Below are positions 53,267 through 61,244 of a stretch of 64,000 bases of DNA, in pieces. Both the position numbers and the translations under genes were made by a program. The stretch is taken from the NCBI GenBank assembly GCA_023715865.1, contig JAMBOW010000001.1, positions 2,170,001 through 2,234,000 on the forward strand. Direction: 5' to 3'. The notes beneath the pieces were generated by a model that was given only the letters and a program-made list of their open reading frames with translations, did no database searches and was not told where the DNA came from. This stretch comes from Neobacillus mesonae. GTDB taxonomy: Bacteria > Bacillota > Bacilli > Paenibacillales > Paenibacillaceae. Position 1 is the first letter of the stretch; the number at the start of each line of letters is the position of its first letter.

Positions 53267-54301
53267 TTACTCAGCAGGAATTGTAATTTCTCCGCTGATA
53301 ATTTTTTCTTTGTACTCGTCTACAAGCTCAAGAACATCTGCTGGTACGTTCGCAGTTGAAGTTTCAGCTACGCCAACACCGTTAGCAGCAAGGTCAAGAA
53401 CTTCCAAGCCTGGCTCGAAAGTACCGTTAATTACTTCCAAGGAAACTTTCTTAACCGCTTCGTCTACTTTCTTGATCATGGATGTCAAAGTGATTTCATC
53501 GCCAAACTCAAGCGATTGGTCTTTGTCAACACCGATAACCCAAACATCTTGTCCGGAATCTTTGCGAGATTTCGCTTCGTTAAACACACCTGTACCTGTT
53601 GCACCCGCTGCATGGAAGATAATATCTACACCTTCGTTATAAAGAGTAGCAGCAGCTGTTTTACCAAGGTCAGGCTTATCAAATGCTCCAGTGTAGTTAG
53701 GGATGAACTGTGCATCTGGATTTACAGCCTTAACGCCTTCTCTAAATCCGACTTCGAATTTTTTGATAAGCGGGCTTTCCATACCACCGACAAAGCCAAT
53801 TTTGTTCGTTTTTGTCATTTTACCTGCAATAACACCTACAAGGAAAGATCCTTGATCTTCAGCGAACATTACAGATTTAACGTTTGGAGCATCAACTTCA
53901 CTGTCGATAATTGCAAGTTTTGCTTCAGGGTTTTGGTCAGCTACAGTCTTAATGGCTTCAGCCAGCTGGAATCCAATCCCCCAAGTAAGAGAGTACCCAT
54001 CCTGAACAAATGTGTTCAAGTTTGTGTTGTAATCAGCATCGGACTTACTTTGCAGGTATTTAACTTGAGCACCTGTTTCTTCCTTAACTGCTTCAAGTGC
54101 TTCCCACGCGGATTGGTTAAAGGATTTATCATTAACACCGCCGACGTCAGTAACCATACCGAGTTTCACATCGGTTTGAGCCGCGCTGCCGCCTCCTTCT
54201 CCGCTTCCTTGCGAGCTGCTGTTGTTATCGTTACCGCAACCAGCCAGTGCAACAGAAGCTGCAAGAATCATGCTTAAAGACAAACTTAGTACTTTCTTCA
54301 T
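53267..54301 (-). CDS. nupN: BMP-family nucleoside-binding lipoprotein
   Basis: A 344-residue lipoprotein: signal MKKVLSLSLSMILAASVAL, lipobox LAGC, acidic/Gly-Ser linker and the BMP/PnrA-type nucleoside-binding fold (TDVGGVNDKSFNQSAWEAL near the N-terminus, VIFHAAGATGTGVFNEA and VIGVDKDQSLEFGD further on). Ligands in the family are purine nucleosides such as guanosine. First gene of nupN-O-P-Q; a promoter-like -10 and a palindrome lie upstream (54413-54440). Confidence 0.93.
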   Translation of the reverse strand: MKKVLSLSLSMILAASVALAGCGNDNNSSSQGSGEGGGSAAQTDVKLGMVTDVGGVNDKSFNQSAWEALEAVKEETGAQVKYLQSKSDADYNTNLNTFVQDGYSLTWGIGFQLAEAIKTVADQNPEAKLAIIDSEVDAPNVKSVMFAEDQGSFLVGVIAGKMTKTNKIGFVGGMESPLIKKFEVGFREGVKAVNPDAQFIPNYTGAFDKPDLGKTAAATLYNEGVDIIFHAAGATGTGVFNEAKSRKDSGQDVWVIGVDKDQSLEFGDEITLTSMIKKVDEAVKKVSLEVINGTFEPGLEVLDLAANGVGVAETSTANVPADVLELVDEYKEKIISGEITIPAE

Positions 54302-54412
54302 CTTGGAATTGTTCCCCCTTAAAATATTGCCTGATTGATATTACACCTTTTTTTACAGATTCTCTGATTTATTGAACTAAATCATCAATCCTTATCTATT
54401 AGTATAATTCAA

Positions 54413-54425
54413 TAGGACTGTCCTA
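54413..54425. promoter_or_regulatory. Perfect 13-bp palindrome just downstream of the nup -10
   Basis: TAGGACTGTCCTA (6-bp arms, one central base) at plus 54413-54425. A -10 TATAAT (54435-54440, minus sense) precedes it, so the palindrome would fall around +3 to +15 of the transcript. It may be an operator for a repressor that blocks initiation. Identity of the factor is unknown; no similar copy was noted elsewhere by eye. Confidence 0.5.
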
Positions 54426-54434
54426 CTAGAGGTG

Positions 54435-54440
54435 ATTATA
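54435..54440 (-). promoter_or_regulatory. Candidate -10 of the nup promoter
   Basis: TATAAT in the minus sense. The -35 at 17-nt spacing reads TGGATT (3 of 6 matches), so promoter strength may need an activator or be modest. A second -10-like TATACT lies downstream. Confidence 0.45.
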
Positions 54441-54508
54441 CAATCAACCCATGTTAAAATCCAGCAGTTTCATAACTTATTTCTGAGTTTTTTTAAAAAA
54501 GTTCATAA

Positions 54509-54523
54509 TTGTAAGCGCTTTAC
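54509..54523 (-). promoter_or_regulatory. Candidate cre (CcpA) site upstream of nupN
   Basis: Plus strand TTGTAAGCGCTTTAC resembles WTGNAANCGNWNNCW with one mismatch near the end. It lies about 70 nt upstream of the -10 and about 210 nt before nupN. Catabolite control of nup is plausible but not shown. Confidence 0.35.
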
Positions 54524-54698
54524 TTTAATAAAATAACATGATTGTGTCAGATATATGTGATATATGCTGTCGTAGTACTTACATTAGTGTTATTTTTGTT
54601 TGATAAAGTTTGCATTTTTTGTACTATATATGTAGTTTGTTTTCGAACAACTCTATACCTAGAGACCTAGCTGGCATTTCATATTATATTAAATCCAT

Positions 54699-54722
54699 AA
54701 AAAAGCCGCCTATGCGGCGGCT
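54699..54722 (-). terminator. Intrinsic terminator of infC-rpmI-rplT
   Basis: Stem AGCCGCC/GGCGGCT with a 5-nt loop followed by six T residues in the minus sense, 14 nt beyond the rplT stop. Confidence 0.9.
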
Positions 54723-54736
54723 CTTATTATTAGAAA

Positions 54737-55096
54737 TTAAGCATTGATTTTCCCTTTAGCAACAACTGCCAAAGAGTTAAATGCGTTAATATCGTTCACT
54801 GCAAGATCAGCAAGCATTTTACGGTTCATGTCTACTCCAGCGAGTTTCAGACCGTGCATGAATTTGTTGTAAGACAATCCATTCATACGAGCTGCTGCAT
54901 TGATACGAACGATCCACAATTTGCGGAAGTTACGTTTTGTCTGACGACGGTCACGGTATGCATATACCATGGATTTCATAACTTGTTCGTTAGCTGTTTT
55001 AAAAATACGGTGTTTAGAACCGAAATAACCTTTAGCAAGTTTCAATACTTTTTTATGACGACGACGAACAACGAATCCGCCTTTTACTCTTGCCAT
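54737..55096 (-). CDS. rplT: 50S ribosomal protein L20
   Basis: A 119-residue L20 with typical N-terminal [37 protein letters not shown], the helical RNA-binding part of early 50S assembly, and C-terminal globular [29 protein letters not shown]. It also acts as autogenous repressor of the operon in B. subtilis through the leader upstream of infC. Third gene of the operon, 42 nt after rpmI. Confidence 0.98.
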   Translation of the reverse strand: MARVKGGFVVRRRHKKVLKLAKGYFGSKHRIFKTANEQVMKSMVYAYRDRRQTKRNFRKLWIVRINAAARMNGLSYNKFMHGLKLAGVDMNRKMLADLAVNDINAFNSLAVVAKGKINA

Positions 55097-55138
55097 ATCA
55101 AAGACCTCCCAGAAAATATATGTTTAGTAATTAGTTGA

Positions 55139-55339
55139 CTATTTCAGGTTAGCCAAACCTTGTTTCAGACGTTTAACGTCACCAGGCGCCATAACAGGGC
55201 TGTTAGCAAGAACGCGTTTAGCGCGTTTGGATTTGTGGGAAAGCAAGTGGTTTCTGTATGCTTTGTAACGTTTCACTTTACCAGTACCAGTAATTTTGAA
55301 ACGACCCTTCAGACTGCTATGAGTTTTCATTTTAGGCAT
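55139..55339 (-). CDS. rpmI: 50S ribosomal protein L35
   Basis: A 66-residue L35 (PKMKTHSSLKGRFKITGTGKVKRYKAYRNHLLSHKSKRAKR). Start ATG at 55339 (PKMKTH after fMet) follows GGAGGAGG; the frame 33 nt longer is not supported. It lies between infC and rplT, the universal order in Bacillota. Confidence 0.97.
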   Translation of the reverse strand: MPKMKTHSSLKGRFKITGTGKVKRYKAYRNHLLSHKSKRAKRVLANSPVMAPGDVKRLKQGLANLK

Positions 55340-55368
55340 TTGTATTTCCTCCTCCAAGTTTATCTGGC

Positions 55369-55878
55369 TCAAGCTTTAGGAGCCAAAATCATAATCATGC
55401 TGCGGCCTTCAAGCTTAGGTTGACGCTCGATGCTGCTGATCTCAGCAACTTCTACTTTTACGCGTTCCAAAATCTTTTGACCGATATCCGCATGGGCGAT
55501 CTCGCGTCCGCGGAAGCGGACGGAGCACTTCACTTTGTCGCCATCCTTCAGGAACTTGATGACATTGCGAAGCTTGGTTTGAAAGTCATTTTCCTCAATG
55601 TTAGAACGGAACCATACTTCCTTGATGTCCACAATCTTTTGATTCTTACGTGCTTCTTTTTCTTTCTTCTGCTGTTCGTAACGGAACTTACCATAATCCA
55701 TGATACGGCACACTGGCGGTTTAGCCTGTGGTGCAACGTTAACCAGGTCCAGGTTAAGATCTGCAGCCATTTGCAATGCTTCACGAATTGGCGTAATACC
55801 GATCTGTTCCCCTTCAGCTCCGACCAAGCGAACTTCCTTCGCCCGAATTTCCTCATTAATCATGTGTTCTTTACTAAT
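55369..55878 (-). CDS. infC: Translation initiation factor IF-3
   Basis: A 169-residue IF-3: N-domain (HMINEEIRAKEVRLVGAEGEQIGITPIREALQMA) and C-domain ending KLEGRSMIMILAPKA. The start codon chosen is ATT (55878), with GGAGG 9 nt upstream. It gives the normal Bacillota length of about 170; the next in-frame ATG lies 15 nt downstream and would place the SD 24 nt away. An ATT start is the known means of IF-3 autoregulation. First gene of the infC-rpmI-rplT operon. Confidence 0.93.
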   Translation of the reverse strand: MSKEHMINEEIRAKEVRLVGAEGEQIGITPIREALQMAADLNLDLVNVAPQAKPPVCRIMDYGKFRYEQQKKEKEARKNQKIVDIKEVWFRSNIEENDFQTKLRNVIKFLKDGDKVKCSVRFRGREIAHADIGQKILERVKVEVAEISSIERQPKLEGRSMIMILAPKA

Positions 55879-55918
55879 AACTGTCCACCTCCAGATCGTT
55901 ATCGATAATCCCATACGG

Positions 55919-56091
55919 AAAAAATAAAGGGATGCCGGCAAAGCTACCGACATCCCTGAACAATCAACAATTCTTCATGAAAAAACACATTCACAAATCA
56001 TCGGATCGTTACCAGTCAGCTCTAATGCCGATCAGGTGAGAAGTCGGAACTCCTGCTTTCGAATCCACATATTCAAAACAATCACTTGACT
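55919..56091 (-). promoter_or_regulatory. L20-type leader with attenuator upstream of infC
   Basis: The infC leader contains a terminator hairpin in the minus sense (GGGATGTCGG/GCCGGCATCCC, plus 55929-55956) followed by TTTATTTTTT. Position and gene order match the L20-controlled leader of Bacillota, where L20 binding favours termination. The upstream GGAACTCCTGC part may form the competing fold; I did not resolve it. Confidence 0.75.
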
Positions 56092-56121
56092 ACTATACCA
56101 TAGTCCAAACGATGTTGTCAA
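56092..56121 (-). promoter_or_regulatory. SigA-type promoter of infC-rpmI-rplT
   Basis: Minus-strand -35 TTGACA (perfect), 18-nt spacer, -10 TATAGT. It lies just downstream of the glycosyltransferase gene stop. Confidence 0.8.
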
Positions 56122-56135
56122 CAACATTTCAAACT

Positions 56136-57374
56136 TTAGCCTTGCTTGCTTTGAACCTCTTCCAGTCGGACAACACGAGTATGCTTTGTATGGCTCCACT
56201 GTTTATTGTTTTGTGTGAAGAATGCGTACAGTGTTATCGGGTACCAAGACAACAGATAAATCGGGAATAAGATAAGCGATGTGTACACTTTCTTGAAGCG
56301 TACCTTTTCAAGCGCCAGAGACAGAAGGAACGTAACTACGTTTGCTGCAATGGCGAGGAACCCAACCCAAATTGGCAGGTAACCGTAAATATTCGTAATG
56401 TTAGGTCCATTGAAAAGCGTGATATCAACAAGACTGATCGCAGTCATTAAGAATGTCAACAGCACGACATATACGTTAGCACTGTATACAGCCAGGTCAA
56501 ATTTCACTATGCTGCCTTGCTTGATACTTTTCCAAATCAGCGGGAAGAAGTATCTTCTAGCAACGGTAAAGTGCCCCTGCATCCAGCGAAGACGCTGTCT
56601 GGCGGAAGCTTTGAAGGTCAACGGCTTCTCATCAAACACCTTTGCATCGTAGTTAAACACCGGATATACGTCACGATCTACAGCGCGCATCGTAAACTCC
56701 AAGTCTTCAACCAGGGACGTAGCTCCCCATCCCATATCTTTTAGCAGCTTGCTTTCAAAGCACATTCCTGTACCGCCTAGGAAATTGGCCATATTCAGGT
56801 TGTGACGAGACAACTGCCACAAACGGTTAATATACCAGTAAGAAATACCGTATGCTGCTGTAATCCAGGAATCTTCCGGATTTTTAGTATCAATATAACC
56901 TTGGATGACGCGTGCCCCTCTGTTCAGGTCATTATTCATTTCCTGAAGGAAGTTCTTCGCAGCAAGATTATCGGCGTCAAACATAACAACCGCATCATAC
57001 TGTTTAGGCATGCTCCAAAGCTCTTTCAGCATCCATTCAATGGCGTAACCCTTACCCCGCTGGTCCGGGTTCGTTCTGACACATGCATTCATGCCGTGAG
57101 CGCGAACGATCTCAGCAGTATTATCTGTGCAGTTATCGCAAATGACAAACACGTCATACAGTTCTTTTGGATAATCCAGTTTTTTCATATTTTCGAGCAG
57201 TGCTCCAATGACCTCTGCTTCATTGTGAGCAGCAACCAATACAGCAAAAGACTTGTTCGGCGGAAACTGTTGTTTCTTTTTCTTTTTAATCAGACCGAAC
57301 AGAGAAAAACCAAACTGATACACAGCAAGGAACGCCAAGATCACTTGAAACGTTACAAATATCGTATTAAACAT
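56136..57374 (-). CDS. Membrane-bound family 2 glycosyltransferase
   Basis: A 412-residue processive GT2. One N-terminal membrane segment (MFNTIFVTFQVILAFLAVYQFGFSLFGLI), then a cytoplasmic GT-A domain with VAAHNEAEVIGALLENM, MFDADN (metal-binding DAD), LVEDLEFTMRA, and QRLRWMQGH (Q-x-x-R-W, the processive polysaccharide-synthase motif), and three C-terminal membrane helices. Such enzymes make beta-linked polysaccharides such as poly-N-acetylglucosamine, hyaluronan or cellulose; the sugar is not predictable. It is a single gene, 599 nt from the divergent PAP2 gene. Confidence 0.92.
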   Translation of the reverse strand: MFNTIFVTFQVILAFLAVYQFGFSLFGLIKKKKKQQFPPNKSFAVLVAAHNEAEVIGALLENMKKLDYPKELYDVFVICDNCTDNTAEIVRAHGMNACVRTNPDQRGKGYAIEWMLKELWSMPKQYDAVVMFDADNLAAKNFLQEMNNDLNRGARVIQGYIDTKNPEDSWITAAYGISYWYINRLWQLSRHNLNMANFLGGTGMCFESKLLKDMGWGATSLVEDLEFTMRAVDRDVYPVFNYDAKVFDEKPLTFKASARQRLRWMQGHFTVARRYFFPLIWKSIKQGSIVKFDLAVYSANVYVVLLTFLMTAISLVDITLFNGPNITNIYGYLPIWVGFLAIAANVVTFLLSLALEKVRFKKVYTSLILFPIYLLSWYPITLYAFFTQNNKQWSHTKHTRVVRLEEVQSKQG

Positions 57375-57741
57375 TTATTCTCTGCTACCCCCTCTTTCAA
57401 ATGTGAGTATCTCTTTTTTTTAACACACATCTTTTTAAAATTTAATTCATGACCCTTTTTGCTACAATTTTATCTTTCCCACTTATTCTTTACTGCCTAC
57501 TCGATTTTGTATGCTTTCTATAGTTTTGTCAAAATCGCCAAATGACATCTTGGAGCGAATAAAACGTTCTTTTTGGCTAAATTCATGACAGAAACTACGG
57601 CAAGCCTCTCTTTCACAGCTGTTTGTTCTTATTTTCGTCCGTTTACACGATTTTTATTTTATCGCCTCTCCTTAAATTTCATATTTTTCGAAAAGAAGGA
57701 CAATTTTCTATATCTTTAAACGGAATCGAAGACGAAAAAGT

Positions 57742-57765
57742 TTGAGTTTTAAAACTCAATTTTTT
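57742..57765 (+). terminator. Orphan terminator-like palindrome
   Basis: TTGAGTTTTAAAACTCAA, a perfect 18-nt palindrome, followed by six T residues on the plus strand. No plus-strand gene lies upstream of it, so it could end a small RNA made from the intergenic region or be an operator. Confidence 0.5.
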
Positions 57766-57837
57766 ATAAACCATCTCAAGCAGCTTGAATCATTTTATAT
57801 TTTTTTGGGTCCAGAAGTCAAAAGTCTCGTTTTTTTG

Positions 57838-57843
57838 TATAAT
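57838..57843 (+). promoter_or_regulatory. -10 TATAAT for the PAP2 / glycosyltransferase operon
   Basis: TATAAT on the plus strand, 17 nt after AAGTCA (3 of 6 -35 matches). Gives a leader of about 125 nt. Confidence 0.45.
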
Positions 57844-57926
57844 ACACATGGGTTATTCTTTATAAGGACATGATTTAAAAATATGATAAACTTAGGTTTA
57901 CACGGGGAATGTCGGTAAATTACCAG

Positions 57927-57966
57927 CCTGCTGACTCCTATGTGGACAGTACATCTAAGCAGGGGG
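57927..57966 (+). promoter_or_regulatory. Hairpin overlapping the PAP2 ribosome binding site
   Basis: CCTGCT (57927-57932) pairs with AGCAGG (57958-57963), whose last bases belong to the SD AGGGGG (57961-57966). A TTTAC/GTAAA pair and a GGTAAATTACC hairpin precede it. The fold would hide the SD. No known riboswitch class was recognised. Confidence 0.45.
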
Positions 57967-57973
57967 ACTTATA

Positions 57974-58501
57974 ATGGACCGTCTTTTCGTACAACTTCAA
58001 GCGCTTGAACAGAGGCTTTTTATATGGATCAATGGGCGACTCCATAACCGCTTTCTGAATTTTTGGCTGTACTACTTAACTCATCTCGGCGGTGCAACAT
58101 TTACGATATGCGCATCATTATTGATTGGCTTTATTGCGCCGCAGCCATGGGGACAAGCCGGATATATGGCTTTTACCGCCCTTGCCGTCAGCCATATTCC
58201 TGTTGCAGCAGCGAAGAAGCTTTATCCGAGGATCAGACCGTATCTGGCCATGCCAGAAACAAATACGTTTCGCAACCCATTATCGGATCATTCATTTCCG
58301 TCAGGACATACGACCGCAATTTTTTCGGTGACCATGCCGTTTGTGATCACACAGCCTGGAATGACACCGGTGCTGCTTCCTGTGGCATGTATCGTCGGAT
58401 TTTCCCGAATTTACTTAGGTCTGCATTATCCTTCTGATGTCCTAGCGGGCGCGGTGATTGGTACTTCAGTCGCATTTGCAACGGTTGCATTGTGGCCCTA
58501 A
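57974..58501 (+). CDS. PAP2-family phosphatase
   Basis: A 175-residue integral membrane phosphatase with all three PAP2 motifs: KKLYPRIRP, PSGHTT and SRIYLGLHYPSDVLAG (catalytic His). Substrates in the family include undecaprenyl diphosphate and phosphatidic acid or phosphatidylglycerol phosphate. It lies directly upstream of a MGDG-synthase-like gene, which favours a lipid substrate (diacylglycerol supply from phosphatidate). Start ATG has AGGGGG 7 nt upstream, which partly sits in a hairpin arm (57927-57966). Confidence 0.92.
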   Translation: MDRLFVQLQALEQRLFIWINGRLHNRFLNFWLYYLTHLGGATFTICASLLIGFIAPQPWGQAGYMAFTALAVSHIPVAAAKKLYPRIRPYLAMPETNTFRNPLSDHSFPSGHTTAIFSVTMPFVITQPGMTPVLLPVACIVGFSRIYLGLHYPSDVLAGAVIGTSVAFATVALWP

Positions 58502-58555
58502 CCTAGAGTATCTTTGAATGATAGAAAAACAGAGCAAGGAACAGGTGAACAGAGA

Positions 58556-59689
58556 GTGAGCAAAAAAAGAGTGTTGTTATTATCTGAAGGTTTCGGAGCT
58601 GGACATACTCAAGCAGCATACGCACTCTCGAGCAGTTTAAGAAAACTCTCATCTGACGTGCAGACGAAAGTGCTTGAACTAGGGAGCTTTCTAAATCCCC
58701 ATGTAGCTCCACTGATTATAAATGCATATAAGAAAACCGTAACCAATCAGCCAAAGCTCGTAGCACTAATGTATAAAAGCCAATATAAAAAACCTATTAA
58801 CCGTTTTACAACACTTGCTCTGCACAGGCTTTTCTATACTCATACACGGAGTATTATTAGGCAGCTAAAGCCGGATATCATCGTTTGTACCCATCCCATT
58901 CCCAGCGCAGTCATATCCAGACTCAAAAGACTGGGGGTACAGGTGCCGCTATGTACAGTCATTACGGATTATGATGTCCACGGGACATGGATAAGTCCTG
59001 AGGTTAACCGATATCTGGTATCGACTTCAGAAGTAAAAAGCAAACTGACCCAGCGTGGTGTTCCCAAGGAAAAAATTCAAGTGACCGGCATTCCGGTCCA
59101 CCCAAATTTTTGGGAGCATCCAAGCCATGACGATATCCGCCAGAAATTCAATCTGAAGGATATGCCTACCGTGCTTGTCATGGGCGGAGGATGGGGACTG
59201 ATGACAGATGAAATCGTAAATGAGTATTTAGCTCAGTGGCATGAAGATGTTCAATTCATCTATGTTCTTGGAAATAACGAAAAATCACGTGCAGCTATGG
59301 AACGGAACCCCATCTACCAGCAGCCCAATATTCATGTAATGGGCTTTACTCGTGAGGTAGACAAATTAATGGAAGTGTCGGATTTGCTCGTAACAAAGCC
59401 TGGCGGAATGACCTGCTCGGAAGGACTGGCCAAAGGCATTCCGATGCTCTTCCATAACCCTCTTCCCGGCCAAGAGGAAGAAAATTGTCAATACTTCACT
59501 GAGCTGGGCTTGGGAGAACCTATTAGTTCGCTGAAAGTTGTAGAAAAATGGATGAACAACCTCATTCATGATTACAAGGAAATTGTAGAGAAAAGAAAAA
59601 AACACATCCTTGAAATCGAGAAGTTCCATCCCATGCAGAGTGCTAAAAGCATTATTGAAATGGTTAATTCAGAAAAGGTGCCGACTTGA
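58556..59689 (+). CDS. Diacylglycerol glycosyltransferase-like (UgtP/MGDG synthase family)
   Basis: A 377-residue GT28-type protein like MGDG synthase and UgtP: glycine-rich N-terminus (LLLSEGFGAGHTQAAYALSSSL), a membrane-association helix, and the nucleotide-sugar-binding C-domain (PTVLVMGGGWG, TKPGGMTCSEGLAKGIPMLFHNPLPGQEEENCQYF). Processive UgtP makes diglucosyldiacylglycerol, the anchor of lipoteichoic acid; substrate is not proven here. Start is GTG (58556) with AGGTG 8 nt upstream, preferred to TTG (58514). It follows the PAP2 gene by 54 nt and ends at its own terminator. Confidence 0.88.
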   Translation: MSKKRVLLLSEGFGAGHTQAAYALSSSLRKLSSDVQTKVLELGSFLNPHVAPLIINAYKKTVTNQPKLVALMYKSQYKKPINRFTTLALHRLFYTHTRSIIRQLKPDIIVCTHPIPSAVISRLKRLGVQVPLCTVITDYDVHGTWISPEVNRYLVSTSEVKSKLTQRGVPKEKIQVTGIPVHPNFWEHPSHDDIRQKFNLKDMPTVLVMGGGWGLMTDEIVNEYLAQWHEDVQFIYVLGNNEKSRAAMERNPIYQQPNIHVMGFTREVDKLMEVSDLLVTKPGGMTCSEGLAKGIPMLFHNPLPGQEEENCQYFTELGLGEPISSLKVVEKWMNNLIHDYKEIVEKRKKHILEIEKFHPMQSAKSIIEMVNSEKVPT

Positions 59690-59708
59690 GGCGCCTTTTC
59701 TATTTTTA
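59671..59708 (+). terminator. Intrinsic terminator of the PAP2 / glycosyltransferase operon
   Basis: Stem AGAAAAGGTGCC/GGCGCCTTTTCT (one wobble, overlapping the stop codon), followed by ATTTTTAT. Confidence 0.85.
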
Positions 59709-59796
59709 TGAGGACAAGCAGGAAAATAGACTAGTAATCTATGTTTGGTAAGGCAAAAATTACATCAATTCTGCTAGTTAAAAATTAGCCATAGAA

Positions 59797-59839
59797 AAAT
59801 AAAGCACCTTTCCTTCTAATATATAGAAGAAAAAGCGCT
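59797..59839 (-). terminator. Intrinsic terminator of trmB
   Basis: 15-bp stem with three wobbles (AGCGCTTTTTCTTCT with AGAAGGAAAGGTGCT) and a 7-nt loop, followed by TTATTTTT in the minus sense, 8 nt after the trmB stop. Confidence 0.85.
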
Positions 59840-59847
59840 AGTTAAAC

Positions 59848-60564
59848 TTATCGGTATTTTTTTAAGCGGGACTCATTATATTCTGACAGGGCATCTTCAC
59901 CGATAATAACCTCTACGCGGTGAATATTCATTCCTTTGCCCATGAACTTCTGTTCATATTCTGTCATCACATGCTCCTCGTTAATTCCATCCCGATGCAA
60001 ATTCAAGGAAATATTCGTCATTTGCAGACCATAATCCGCAAAGGAATTAATCGAGAACTCGAACAATGTTTCTGAGTCTGTCTTGAAATGAATTTGTCCA
60101 CGAGGGTTAAGAACTGCTTTGTACATGTCCAAAAAGCGGGGATGCGTGAGCCGTCTCCGTGCATGTTTCGTTTTTGGCCATGGATCACTGAAATTAAGAT
60201 AGATCCGTTCAACTTCTCCCTGCTCAAACACATCAAGAATATTCTCAATATTAGCAAGCGCCAATTTTAAATTAGGCGGGGTTTCAACCTCTTCCTCTTC
60301 CTCAGACCAAGCTGCTCTCGCTTTGTCACTGGCGCGGCGAACAAGCTCATCATACATATCGATACCGATATAATTGATCTCTTTATTCCGGTAGCTCATC
60401 TGACTTATGAACTGTCCTTTACCCATACCAAACTCTACATGAATCGGCTTTCCGTTTCCAAACAAGTCTGCCCATTTTCCTTTATATTCAGCAGGATTCA
60501 GAATGACCAAGTCCTGTTGACCTTCCAAACTTTCGCGAATCCCTTTTCTGCCGCGTAAACGCAT
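59848..60564 (-). CDS. trmB: tRNA (guanine-N7)-methyltransferase
   Basis: A 238-residue SAM-dependent enzyme that makes m7G46 in tRNAs. Motifs: HVEFGMGKGQFI (SAM site), NYIGIDMYDEL, and LNFSDPWPKTKHARRRL (catalytic Asp in FSDPWPK). Start ATG at 60564 follows GGAGG 6 nt upstream; a frame 36 nt longer lacks a site. Monocistronic with its own terminator. Confidence 0.95.
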   Translation of the reverse strand: MRLRGRKGIRESLEGQQDLVILNPAEYKGKWADLFGNGKPIHVEFGMGKGQFISQMSYRNKEINYIGIDMYDELVRRASDKARAAWSEEEEEVETPPNLKLALANIENILDVFEQGEVERIYLNFSDPWPKTKHARRRLTHPRFLDMYKAVLNPRGQIHFKTDSETLFEFSINSFADYGLQMTNISLNLHRDGINEEHVMTEYEQKFMGKGMNIHRVEVIIGEDALSEYNESRLKKYR

Positions 60565-60669
60565 GTCTCTCCTCCGTTTTTCATAAAAATGTTCCGGCAT
60601 TAATTGTGCCTAAATATTGCTCAAAAGTAAAGACAAAAGCTTTTCCTTCACAATTTGGTTTGTTAAAAG

Positions 60670-60721
60670 AAAAAGGAATCGCTTGCTGCACCTACTTAGC
60701 GCAGCAACACGATCCCTTTTT
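60670..60721 (-). terminator. Terminator hairpin downstream of the 65-residue gene
   Basis: Stem AAAAAGGAATCG/CGATCCCTTTTT with an inner GCTGC/GCAGC hairpin. T tract in the minus sense; the plus sense also ends in T. It lies 26 nt beyond the stop of the gene at 60748. Confidence 0.8.
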
Positions 60722-60747
60722 CAAATATATTTGGAATTGGGGTCCAA

Positions 60748-60945
60748 CTACTTTAACAGTTCATAGTCTACCTTATCTTGGGTGGAAAAATCAAATGTCT
60801 TTTCAAAAGCATTTCTTATTTTCTTCTTGGCAGTAGCCTCCACTTGAGGATTACTATTAAACTTAACGCCTGTTAATGCAAGGGCTTCTTCTGCAGTAAG
60901 CTCAACAGAGATTTTGTGTTGTCCTGCTTTTAAACTTGAATTCAT
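60748..60945 (-). CDS. 65-residue protein of unknown function
   Basis: A 65-residue acidic-basic helical protein (SSLKAGQHKISVELTAEEALALTGVKF..., KKKIRNAFEKTFDFSTQDKVDYELLK). Start ATG at 60945 follows GAGGTG 6-7 nt upstream; the frame 9 nt longer is less likely. No family recognised; a flanking terminator supports it being a real gene. Function unknown. Confidence 0.65.
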   Translation of the reverse strand: MNSSLKAGQHKISVELTAEEALALTGVKFNSNPQVEATAKKKIRNAFEKTFDFSTQDKVDYELLK

Positions 60946-61244
60946 GTTAATCACCTCACGAATAGTATGGCCGAGACGAAAAAAATGTATGAATTCTGCA
61001 AAATAATAAATGTGTTTTACAAGGTCTGACCTCAGTTAAAATATAACATAACGATGTAATGTTTTCAAGAGGAAAGCGCTATCTTTTTAGCCCGATTTTT
61101 TCGTTCTTATTCGCGCCTTTTCAATAGGAAAATTCCCTTTTCACAGCGCTTTTTGATACAATAGATCAGGTAAGAAGGTGTCTTAAAAATCTATACTTTT
61201 CTTTCACCTTGTTTAAGTTAGATGAATCAATACAGGAGTTCTTT

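Larger units (their letters stand above)
57375..57973. other. 599-nt AT-rich divergent intergenic region
   Basis: Contains no ORF with family character. On the plus side: an 18-bp palindrome with T tract (57742-57765), a -10 TATAAT at 57838-57843 with weak -35, and a structured leader with a hairpin overlapping the SD of the PAP2 gene (57927-57966). The promoter of the glycosyltransferase is not clear. Sequence is very A/T-rich. Confidence 0.6.

Noticed and set aside
53516..54277. 253-codon plus-strand ORF opposite nupN
   Set aside because: Shadow of the lipoprotein gene; no ribosome binding site or family.
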